Assembly: GCA_035798135.1 (NCBI GenBank)
Contig: JAPFBR010000003.1
Location: 419,015 to 483,014, forward strand
Origin: Sediminicola sp035798135
GTDB lineage: Bacteria > Bacteroidota > Bacteroidia > Flavobacteriales > Flavobacteriaceae
DNA: 64,000 nt
Direction of reading: 5' to 3'
Shown here: piece after piece, positions 15,456 through 23,650 of the stretch
Layout of the letters: the number at the start of each line of letters is the position of its first letter
Position numbering within the stretch: the stretch's first letter is position 1
The notes under the pieces: generated by a model
What the model was told of the DNA's origin: nothing
What the model saw: only the letters and a program-made list of their open reading frames with translations
Databases searched by the model: none
Program-made: the position numbers and the translations under genes

Positions 15456-18400
15456 ATGAAAAGACAGAAAACCATATGTACTATAGGGCAAAAACTTCGG
15501 AGAAGCATATTCTGCTTCCTGTGTTTGTCGCTATTTTTTAGCTCTGCAAATGCAAGCACATGTACTCAGGATGATATTCTGACCGCGAGTTTTAACAACA
15601 AAAATCTCGATTACGTCCTTGAGACAATAACGAATAATACTGGCCATAAGTTTTTTTACGAAGCTTCTGAGGTAGATTTGAATCGTAAAGTAACCATTAA
15701 CAAAAATAATATTTGTGTTGAAGATCTTTTAAAAGAACTCTTTAAGGATACGGATCTGGATTATGAAATCCTTTCTAGCCAGATTGTGATTAAAAAAAAG
15801 AAAGACCCTATTCTCTACCGTTCCATACCTAAGAAAAAGGCCGAAAGTTTAGAGATACAGGCCAACATTACAGGTTCTGTCCTGGATGAATCAGGAAGAC
15901 CTTTACCCGGCGCAACCATAATAGCTAAGGGAACAAAAGTAGGTACAACAACAGATTTCGATGGAAATTTCGAAATTTCAATGCCAATAGGTGTTGTTAA
16001 AATTCAAGTTTCCTATTTGGGATACAAAACCAAGGAAGTTGATGTTTCAGGTCAAACTTCTATTACTGTTAATCTTGATCTAGATGCGGCAGCCTTAGAA
16101 GAGGTTATAGTGGTAGGTTATGGAACTTTAGCCAAAAGGAGAGTGACGGGATCTGTAATCTCAATTTCCTCAGAAACTATTGTTGATGTCCCATCTTTAA
16201 GTCCAGAGGCCGCTATCATTGGTCGAGTAGCTGGAGTTCAAGTTCAGGAAACTTCCGGTGAGCCAGGTGCAAGCCCAAATATTAGGGTTAGGGGTTCAGG
16301 CTCTATCTCTGCAGGTAACGATCCATTGTTTGTTATTGATGGAATTCCAATATCTAGAAATCTTACCTCCGCAGGAGTTAATGGTGGAGTGGCCAGGAGA
16401 AGAACAGCTTTTCAACCGCCTCCAGTAAATCCACTTGCAACCTTAAATCCAAATGATATTGAGTCGATCCAAGTACTAAAAGATGCTTCGGCAGCTGCAA
16501 TTTATGGATCACGAGGAGGAAATGGAGTATTATTGATTACTACAAAAAAGGGATCGACTACAGATGAGGGACGATTTTCTTTTGACTCCTATATCAGTTT
16601 ACAAAACGTAACCAATAAAATTGATCTCATGAATGCCCCGGAATTAATAGATTTCACAAGGGACGCGAGAAATAATAATTACCTATCTTCAGTACAAGGA
16701 GCTTCAATTGATGATCCTATTGGACCTGGCGAAAGGGGAAATGCGAACTATGAATTACCAGAATCCTTTATCAATTGGGATGGTACCGATACAGATTGGC
16801 AAGATGAGATATTTAAAACGGGGATTGTAAATAATTATAATTTTTCATATGCCTCACCCATAAAGAACAATACAAGTTTTTTTACATCAGTAGGTTATTT
16901 CAAACAAACTGGGATAGTCGAAAAAGCCAAATTTGAGCGCTACAATTTAATGTTAAACTTAAATTCTCAGCTAACTGAAAAGTTAAACTTAGATCTTAGA
17001 GTTGCCCCGACAATCACAGAAAACCAAAGAGTACCCGCATCTGCGCCATATTTTGCTAGACCCCCTGGAGTCATTTATTCAGCCCTAGTACATTCTCCTA
17101 CGGTAAGTCCTTACAATTCGGATGGTACAATAAACCAACTTAATAATCAGTCCTATTTAGGAGGAGCAACAACAACTGCGAGTAATCCCTTAGCCATAAT
17201 TGAGGGTGTTGATGACAAGATTTTTCAGTTTCAGACTCGAGCTTCGTTAGGGTTGTCTTATGAAATTTTGCCAGATCTTACTTTTAAAACTTTTGGAGGT
17301 ACTTATATCAACTTATACAACCAAGACTTTTACAGAGGTAATACGCTCTTGTACAGAAATGCTACTGAGGGTGAGTCTTATGCTCAAGCAACTACTTCAA
17401 CTGAGGTTAACTGGGTGTGGGAGAATACGTTAAATTGGGAAAAGGAATTTGATGATCATTTTATAAATGCCATTATTGGGTATACTGCTCAAAAGGATAA
17501 TATTGCTATAAAGCAAGTTTTGGCAGACAATTTCCCAGATGATTTGGTGACAACAATAAGTGGTGGCCAAGTATTCGCTGGTAATTCTATTAAGGAACAG
17601 TGGACATTAGCTTCATCTTTATTTAGATTAAACTATACCTTCAAAGATAAATACCTATTTACCGGAACAATACGTTCCGACCGTTCCTCTAGATTTGGAT
17701 CAGATAATCAAACCGGTTATTTTCCTTCATTTTCTACAGGATGGCGTTTAAATGAAGAGCCATTTTTCCAATCCGTAGAAGCTATTTCAGAATTAAAACT
17801 TAAATTCAGTTGGGGTGAAACAGGAAACTTTGAAATTCCAAATTATGGAGCAATTGGCCTACTTTCACCTAATAATTATAACCTTGCCGGAAACGAGGTG
17901 AATGGATTGATACAAAGCACCATTCCTAACCCTGAACTAACTTGGGAAAAATCTCAACAAACGAACATAGGTTTAGAATTAGGCCTCTACAAAAATAGAG
18001 TGTTTCTATTGGCTGATTATTATACTACCAAAACTTCAGACTTACTATTAAACGTTAGTATTTCTTCAGTATCAGGTTTCCAAACAACTTTGCAGAATTT
18101 GGGAGAAGTAGAGAATAGTGGATTTGAATTGGCATTAAGAACTAAGAATTTTGTCGGTGCTTTCACTTGGAATACAGATATCAATTTTTCTACTAATAAA
18201 AATGAGGTACTGTCACTTAATAAAAGTAATGAACCTATATTTTCGGCAGGTAGTGCTGGTGTTAGGCACGTAACTAGAGTTGGTGATCCAATAGGTAGCT
18301 ATTATGGTTATGTGGTAGATGGTATCTATCAAACTCAAGCTGATATTGATAGCGCTCCTGTAGATACACAAGCACCTAGTGCTTCTCCTGGCGATTTTAG

Positions 18401-18983
18401 ATTCAAGGATATCGATGGGGATGGTGAAATAACTCCTGATGACAGAACCGTTACCGGAAGTTATTTTCCAGATTTTACATGGGGGATTAATAATAGTTTT
18501 AATTATAAAAACATTGATTTTAGCTTTTTGATTCAAGGTGTTGAAGGAAACGAGATTTTAAATCTTACTTCACGACACATGAAAAATGGAGAAGCCAATT
18601 TTAATGCTTATTCTATCATCAATGATAGATGGCGTTCAGCCTCTGATCCTGGAAATGGTATAGTACCAAGAGCTGATAGGGCCACTGGTAATCATGGAAA
18701 CAACAACAGACCTTCTTCTTATCAAGTAGAGGACGGATCCTTTATTCGACTAAGAAATGTAACATTAGGATACTCAGTGCCGTCTGAAAAATTATTTGGT
18801 GATAGTGGTATCGATAGACTGAGATTTTATATTACTGGAACTAACATTTTCACAATCACGGATTATTTAGGATATAATCCAGAGGTGAGTAACATATCCA
18901 ATAATAGCTTGACTCCTGGAGAGGATTATGGTGCATACCCTTTAACAAGGTCAATTACCATGGGTATAAATCTAACTTTTTAA
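15456..18983 (+). CDS. SusC-type TonB-linked outer membrane transporter with STN domain (PUL 1)
   Basis: An 1175-residue outer-membrane porin of the SusC/RagA family. After a signal peptide comes an STN domain (LDYVLETITNNTGHKFFYEA, about residues 45-115), the mark of transporters that signal to FecR. A carboxypeptidase-like domain follows (ITGSVLDESGRPLPGATIIA), then a TonB-contact segment EEVIVVGYGT near 213-222 and the plug (VRVRGSGSISAGNDPLFVID, LNPNDIESIQVLKDASAAAI). The rest is a long beta-barrel ending in TMGINLTF. It imports the glycan together with the SusD gene 16 nt downstream. The substrate is not predictable from the barrel. Confidence 0.96.
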   Translation: MKRQKTICTIGQKLRRSIFCFLCLSLFFSSANASTCTQDDILTASFNNKNLDYVLETITNNTGHKFFYEASEVDLNRKVTINKNNICVEDLLKELFKDTDLDYEILSSQIVIKKKKDPILYRSIPKKKAESLEIQANITGSVLDESGRPLPGATIIAKGTKVGTTTDFDGNFEISMPIGVVKIQVSYLGYKTKEVDVSGQTSITVNLDLDAAALEEVIVVGYGTLAKRRVTGSVISISSETIVDVPSLSPEAAIIGRVAGVQVQETSGEPGASPNIRVRGSGSISAGNDPLFVIDGIPISRNLTSAGVNGGVARRRTAFQPPPVNPLATLNPNDIESIQVLKDASAAAIYGSRGGNGVLLITTKKGSTTDEGRFSFDSYISLQNVTNKIDLMNAPELIDFTRDARNNNYLSSVQGASIDDPIGPGERGNANYELPESFINWDGTDTDWQDEIFKTGIVNNYNFSYASPIKNNTSFFTSVGYFKQTGIVEKAKFERYNLMLNLNSQLTEKLNLDLRVAPTITENQRVPASAPYFARPPGVIYSALVHSPTVSPYNSDGTINQLNNQSYLGGATTTASNPLAIIEGVDDKIFQFQTRASLGLSYEILPDLTFKTFGGTYINLYNQDFYRGNTLLYRNATEGESYAQATTSTEVNWVWENTLNWEKEFDDHFINAIIGYTAQKDNIAIKQVLADNFPDDLVTTISGGQVFAGNSIKEQWTLASSLFRLNYTFKDKYLFTGTIRSDRSSRFGSDNQTGYFPSFSTGWRLNEEPFFQSVEAISELKLKFSWGETGNFEIPNYGAIGLLSPNNYNLAGNEVNGLIQSTIPNPELTWEKSQQTNIGLELGLYKNRVFLLADYYTTKTSDLLLNVSISSVSGFQTTLQNLGEVENSGFELALRTKNFVGAFTWNTDINFSTNKNEVLSLNKSNEPIFSAGSAGVRHVTRVGDPIGSYYGYVVDGIYQTQADIDSAPVDTQAPSASPGDFRFKDIDGDGEITPDDRTVTGSYFPDFTWGINNSFNYKNIDFSFLIQGVEGNEILNLTSRHMKNGEANFNAYSIINDRWRSASDPGNGIVPRADRATGNHGNNNRPSSYQVEDGSFIRLRNVTLGYSVPSEKLFGDSGIDRLRFYITGTNIFTITDYLGYNPEVSNISNNSLTPGEDYGAYPLTRSITMGINLTF

Positions 18984-18999
18984 TTTAAAACTGTCAAAG

Positions 19000-20397
19000 A
19001 TGAAAAAAATATTCATATTACTCTCAATTACCTGCCTAACGCTGGCATGTAGTAGTGATTTCACAGACTTAGCCCCGATTTCCAACAGGAATGAGGCTGA
19101 TTTCTTTAATACCGCAGATGATTTCGTAGCCTCTATAAATTCAAGTTATGCAGGGTTACAGGATCAAGGTGTATACAATAGAGCCTATTGGGTATTGTTT
19201 GAAATGCGTTCAGATAACACGGACCAAGGTCCTGATGCTACAGGTTTAGCTAGACAGTATACTGAAATTAATCAGTTTACCGAAAACCCTTTAAATGAAC
19301 AAGTAGATGCTGCCTGGAGCGGATCTTATCGGGTAATTGCGAACTGCAATGTTATTCTTAAAAGAATAGATAATGTAGTTGAAATTGAGGAAGGTCTAAA
19401 GAATAGAATTATAGGGGAAGCCATTTTTCTAAGATCTTTAATGTATTATCATTTAGCCGTTGGCTTTGGTAATATTCCACTTCAATTGACTCCTTTTGTT
19501 CCTGGTGATGGATTGACCCAAGTAGATGCAAACACTGTCTATGAACAATTGGTAACGGATTTGACTATTGCTGAAAATAACCTGCCAATTTCTTATCCTT
19601 CTGTCGCTAACGCCGGTAGGGCCACAAAAGGGGCTGCCGCAACACTTTTGGCAAAAGTACAATTAACCCTAGGTGATAACACTTCAGCTGCAACAACATT
19701 GCGTAGAATTATCACTACTTATAACTATGAGTTAGTTTCTAACTATGCAGATTTATGGGGTATTGCCAACGAGAATAATAAAGAGTCCATTTTCGAGGTA
19801 CAATTCATTAGTGGTGGTATAGGTCAAGGAAGTGCATTGACCAACGAGTTTTCCCCTAGTGGTGATTTACAGACCGGACAGGGATTTGGGAGAAATAGAC
19901 CAACTGAGGAATTGGTAAATGCATATGAGCCAGGAGATCTTCGTTTTGCCCCTTCAATGGGTACTACGTGGATTAATAATGAGGATGAAGTTATAGAGCA
20001 AAATTATGTAAGAAAATACGAAAGTAATCCTCCGACTGAAAACGACTCGGACAACAATTTTATAGTATTTAGATATTCCGATGTTCTTTTGATGCTTGCA
20101 GAGGCCCTCGGGGAATCACCCGAAAGTTATGAATTAATAAGGGAGGTTAGGGCAAGAGCTGGATTGGATGCCATCGATGCTAGTACACCAGGCACTTTTC
20201 AAGACAAATTACTTAAAGAAAGACAAGTAGAATTTGCTTTTGAAAACCATCGTTGGGCAGACCTGAAAAGGTTTGGAGTTGTAAACGATAGATTAATTAA
20301 AGCTGAGTCAGCTACTATTAATGCTGGAGATATTAGAGAACTATTTTTCATTCCTCAACGGGAAATGGATATTAATTCAAATTTTGTTCAAAATTAA
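19000..20397 (+). CDS. SusD/RagB-family glycan-binding lipoprotein (PUL 1)
   Basis: A 465-residue surface lipoprotein with signal peptide and lipobox (LTLACSSDF). SusD hallmarks are the N-terminal FFNTADDFVASINSSYAGLQ, a TPR-like helical region (EAIFLRSLMYYHLAVGFGNI, GRATKGAAATLLAKVQLTLG) and the C-terminal ELFFIPQREMDINSNFVQN, the usual SusD ending. It forms the lid of the SusC barrel. It is followed by a 190-base spacer with a long stem-loop before the enzyme genes, unlike the tight spacing upstream, which suggests lower expression downstream. Confidence 0.95.
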   Translation: MKKIFILLSITCLTLACSSDFTDLAPISNRNEADFFNTADDFVASINSSYAGLQDQGVYNRAYWVLFEMRSDNTDQGPDATGLARQYTEINQFTENPLNEQVDAAWSGSYRVIANCNVILKRIDNVVEIEEGLKNRIIGEAIFLRSLMYYHLAVGFGNIPLQLTPFVPGDGLTQVDANTVYEQLVTDLTIAENNLPISYPSVANAGRATKGAAATLLAKVQLTLGDNTSAATTLRRIITTYNYELVSNYADLWGIANENNKESIFEVQFISGGIGQGSALTNEFSPSGDLQTGQGFGRNRPTEELVNAYEPGDLRFAPSMGTTWINNEDEVIEQNYVRKYESNPPTENDSDNNFIVFRYSDVLLMLAEALGESPESYELIREVRARAGLDAIDASTPGTFQDKLLKERQVEFAFENHRWADLKRFGVVNDRLIKAESATINAGDIRELFFIPQREMDINSNFVQN

Positions 20398-20412
20398 CGT
20401 CCATGAATAGTA

Positions 20413-20523
20413 TTGAAAGGATTTAATTATCGAGTTAGTTTGATTGATCCCATACTTTGAATTTCCTACTTATGGTCCTATGGATACATCTTAAAAATAT
20501 AACTCGAATAATTATCCTTTCAA
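20413..20523 (+). repeat. Long stem-loop between susD and the PIG-L gene
   Basis: The left arm 20413-20437 (TTGAAAGGAT...CGAGTTA) and right arm 20500-20523 (TAACTCG...ATCCTTTCAA) are complementary over about 24 bases with one gap and few mismatches; the loop is about 62 bases. No T run follows. It is probably an RNA stabiliser or processing site after susCD rather than a simple terminator. Confidence 0.65.
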
Positions 20524-20586
20524 GTCTTTGAATAGGAACGTAACAACAATTATGAAATTTTAATCGCTTTAAATACAAATACTAGA

Positions 20587-21474
20587 ATGAGAAAATTAAC
20601 ATTAATTATATGCCTTTGCTTTGCATTCGCAATAGGTAATTCACAAGAGAAAAAGGTTTTAAACATTTTAGCTATAGGTGCTCACCCAGATGATTGTGAT
20701 TCTAAGTTTGGAGGCACTGCGGCACTATTCGCCAATATGGGTCATAATGTGAAATTTTTGGCACTTACTAATGGTGATGCTGGTCATCAAAGCATGGGTG
20801 GAGGGCCATTAGCCAAAAGGCGTAGACTAGAAGCTAAGGATGCCGCAAAGGCTCTAGGAATTGCTGAATACGAGGTATTGGACAATCATGATGGAGAATT
20901 ATTCCCAACCTTGAGCATTAGGCTAGAAGTGATAAGAAGAATACGCGATTGGAATGCGGATATAGTACTTGGTCTTAGACCAAATGACTATCATCCTGAT
21001 CATAGGAATGCTGGATCGGTTGTACAAGATGCTGCATATATGAATATTGTACCCAATGTTGCACCAGATACGCCACCGCTTAAAAAAAATCCCGTATTTC
21101 TTTACATGAGTGATAATTTTAAAAAACCCTACCCATTCCAAAAGGATATTGCGGTGATAGTCGATGATGTAATTGATACTAAAGTTAGGGGATTAGCAGC
21201 TCATGAATCTCAAATGTTCGAGTGGCTCCCATGGACTAATGGGACAGATTTATCAACAATTCCAACTGGAGAAGTAGAGCGTTTAGCTTGGTTAAAAGAA
21301 AGATGGATGAATAGAAAACCAGATGCAACCACTTTGGAAGCTGTGAAAAAATGGTATCCTGGAGTAGACGTCTCGAATGTAAAACAAGTTGAATTTTTTG
21401 AAATTTGCGAATATGGAAAACAACCAACCGACCAAGAAGTTAAGAATATGTTTCCAATGCTAGGCAGCAAATAA
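20587..21474 (+). CDS. Exported PIG-L (LmbE-like) deacetylase
   Basis: A 295-residue zinc-dependent N-acetyl-sugar deacetylase-fold protein with a signal peptide (ends FAIGNSQ), so it acts in the periplasm or at the surface. Zinc-site residues are visible: HPDD at 33-36 (IGAHPDDCDSKFGG) and HPDH at 136-139 (RPNDYHPDHRNAG). The usual HPDDE here reads HPDDC, but the conserved D positions remain. PIG-L enzymes remove acetyl from GlcNAc-type amino sugars; the exact substrate is unknown. Within the locus it may act on an N-acetylated glycan or a released product. PIG-L proteins in PULs are poorly characterised. Confidence 0.88.
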   Translation: MRKLTLIICLCFAFAIGNSQEKKVLNILAIGAHPDDCDSKFGGTAALFANMGHNVKFLALTNGDAGHQSMGGGPLAKRRRLEAKDAAKALGIAEYEVLDNHDGELFPTLSIRLEVIRRIRDWNADIVLGLRPNDYHPDHRNAGSVVQDAAYMNIVPNVAPDTPPLKKNPVFLYMSDNFKKPYPFQKDIAVIVDDVIDTKVRGLAAHESQMFEWLPWTNGTDLSTIPTGEVERLAWLKERWMNRKPDATTLEAVKKWYPGVDVSNVKQVEFFEICEYGKQPTDQEVKNMFPMLGSK

Positions 21475-21531
21475 ATCTTGCGCTAACTGTTTTTAATATC
21501 ATTCTTAACCAAATTAACCAACCAGATTTTA

Positions 21532-22794
21532 ATGGAAAATAATAAGCCTAAAACCAAAAGGCATTACCGAATCATTGGCCTAGTAATGCTGGTATTTTTC
21601 GTAATATCATTTATTACTAACATACTTAACTCCATTATTGTAGATGTTAAGGATAGTTTCGATTTAAGTCTTGTTTCTACTGGGTTTCTACCATTCACTT
21701 TCTTTATAGCCTATGGAATTATGTCCATACCAGCGGGATTCCTGTCTGAAAAGTATAGTGAAAGAGCATTGTTATCCATATCATTCTTAGTCATGGGACT
21801 TGCCTCTTTGGGTTTTGCTATTTTCCCGGGGTACGGGGTGTTTAGTATAACACTCTTCACTTTAGGTTCTTGCATGGCCGTCTTGCAGGTTATTATCAAT
21901 CCAATGCTAAGAGTTGCTGGAGGTGAGGAACATTTTGCATTCAACTCCGTACTTGCGCAATTAGTTTTTGGGGCAGCTTCATTTTTAAGTCCCTATCTCT
22001 ATAAATATTTAGTTAACAAAGAAGAAAACACCAATGACTCGATTGCTGAAACACTACGTGGATTCGTGCCAGAGAACCTGCCATGGGCATCTCTTTATAT
22101 TGTTTTTGCACTAATAGCCTTTTTGTTGTTCTTCTATGTCTTTTTTACTAAATATCCAAAATTTGAGAAAAATGAGGATGAAAAGGCAGGAGACCGCAGT
22201 TCATACTGGGGTTTATTAAGGAACAAATGGACCCTTTTATATTTTCTTGGAATCTTCTGTTACGTTGGTGCTGAGCAAGGTGTTGGTAATTGGATATCAC
22301 AATTCCTCTATCAATACCACGGCCTTAATCCACAAACAATAGGAGCAGATACAGTATCCTACTTTTGGGCCATGTTGACTGTAGGGTGTTTATTGGGATT
22401 ATTGCTTTTAAAATTTATGGACAGTCGTAAAATATTGATCATAGCAACATCCATCACCATACTTTGTTTGATCCTTTCATTGACAGGCTCAGAAGAGGTG
22501 GCATTGATTGGGTTTCCATTAATAGGTTTCTTTATTTCGGTCATGTATTCTGTTATCTTTTCATTAGCACTTAACTCTGTTAAAGAACACCACGGCTCAC
22601 TTTCTGGGATTTTATGCACGGGTATAGCCGGGGGGGCTGTAATTCCATTTATTGTCGGTGGATTAGGGGAGCTAATGACTCTAAAATCAGGAATGTTCTT
22701 TTTGATTATTCCATTGGCTTTCATTCTTTCTATCGGTTTTTGGGCTAAACCTCTGGTCAATAATAAGACGATTAGTCTAAAGAAAGATAAATGA
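21532..22794 (+). CDS. MFS sugar transporter (FHS / FucP-NagP type)
   Basis: A 420-residue inner-membrane transporter with about twelve hydrophobic segments. The pattern of the fucose-glucose-GlcNAc symporter group is visible: FFIAYGIMSIPAGFLSEKYSER in the 2-3 loop, then GSCMAVLQVIINPMLRVAGG, close to the group's G-x-x-x-A-x-LQ-x-x-x-NP motif. It probably imports a monosaccharide or disaccharide from the periplasm with protons. Its stop overlaps the ROK kinase start (ATGA), so transport and phosphorylation are translationally coupled. No substrate can be read from the sequence. Confidence 0.9.
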   Translation: MENNKPKTKRHYRIIGLVMLVFFVISFITNILNSIIVDVKDSFDLSLVSTGFLPFTFFIAYGIMSIPAGFLSEKYSERALLSISFLVMGLASLGFAIFPGYGVFSITLFTLGSCMAVLQVIINPMLRVAGGEEHFAFNSVLAQLVFGAASFLSPYLYKYLVNKEENTNDSIAETLRGFVPENLPWASLYIVFALIAFLLFFYVFFTKYPKFEKNEDEKAGDRSSYWGLLRNKWTLLYFLGIFCYVGAEQGVGNWISQFLYQYHGLNPQTIGADTVSYFWAMLTVGCLLGLLLLKFMDSRKILIIATSITILCLILSLTGSEEVALIGFPLIGFFISVMYSVIFSLALNSVKEHHGSLSGILCTGIAGGAVIPFIVGGLGELMTLKSGMFFLIIPLAFILSIGFWAKPLVNNKTISLKKDK

Positions 22795-23636
22795 AGATTA
22801 TGTCTACAGAAGTTTTAGGGGTTGATATTGGTGGAACCAATATTAAGGCAGGGAGAGTTAAAGGTAGTACGATAAGCCAAACTGCTTTAATAGGAGTGAA
22901 TCGGAATGATTCCAAGGAAACTACGCTAGAAAATCTTTTTCAGGTGATACAAGAATTAATAACCGATACTGTTGAAGCTATAGGCATAGGAGTTCCGGCA
23001 GTGGTTCATATAGATTCTGGAGTAGTATATGATGTTCAGAATATTCCGGCATGGACAAAAATTGCCCTTAAGGAATTAGTACAGGAACGATTTAACGTAC
23101 CAGTATATATTAACAATGACGCCAATTGTTTTGCATTGGGCGAAAAATATTTTGGAAAAGCAAAGGAATGCAGCAATTGCGTAGCATTATCCTTGGGGAC
23201 AGGCCTGGGTATGGGTATTTTGATAGACAATACCTTATATAATGGTGTAATGTGCGGTGCAGGGGAAATAGGTATGCTGCCTTACCTAGATGGTATATTG
23301 GAGCACTATACGGGTAGCTTTTTCTTTGATGAAAAATACGGGCAATCAGCATTAACACTTTATGAAAAAGCCTTGAAAAGTGATCCTATCGCGCTACAAG
23401 CTTTTGAAGAGTACGGTTTACATTTAAGCGAGGCGATTAAGATAATACTGTATATGTATGCACCAGAGTTAATAATACTCGGTGGTTCTATTCGTACTTC
23501 ATATCCATTCTTTGAAAAAACTTTAAAGTCTGGAATCGAGTCGTTTGCTTATCCAATACAATTGGAAAATTTAAATATTGAGACATCGGATTTGGTCGAT
23601 GCTCCGATACTCGGAGCTGCTGCACTTTGTCTATAA
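22791..23636 (+). CDS. ROK-family sugar kinase
   Basis: A 281-residue cytoplasmic kinase of the ROK family. The N-terminal phosphate loop is VLGVDIGGTNIKAGRV (D12-N17), the catalytic region is YINNDANCFALGEKYFG, and the ATP site is SLGTGLGMGILID. ROK kinases phosphorylate glucose, GlcNAc, ManNAc, fructose or allose. The usual zinc motif CxCGxxGCxE is missing: the region reads MCGAGEIGMLPYLDG, so only one cysteine is present. It overlaps the transporter stop by 4 nt; an ATG at 22800 is an alternative start. The PIG-L neighbour makes a hexosamine substrate plausible but not shown. Confidence 0.88.
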   Translation: MKIMSTEVLGVDIGGTNIKAGRVKGSTISQTALIGVNRNDSKETTLENLFQVIQELITDTVEAIGIGVPAVVHIDSGVVYDVQNIPAWTKIALKELVQERFNVPVYINNDANCFALGEKYFGKAKECSNCVALSLGTGLGMGILIDNTLYNGVMCGAGEIGMLPYLDGILEHYTGSFFFDEKYGQSALTLYEKALKSDPIALQAFEEYGLHLSEAIKIILYMYAPELIILGGSIRTSYPFFEKTLKSGIESFAYPIQLENLNIETSDLVDAPILGAAALCL

Positions 23637-23650
23637 ATAAAAAAATATAA

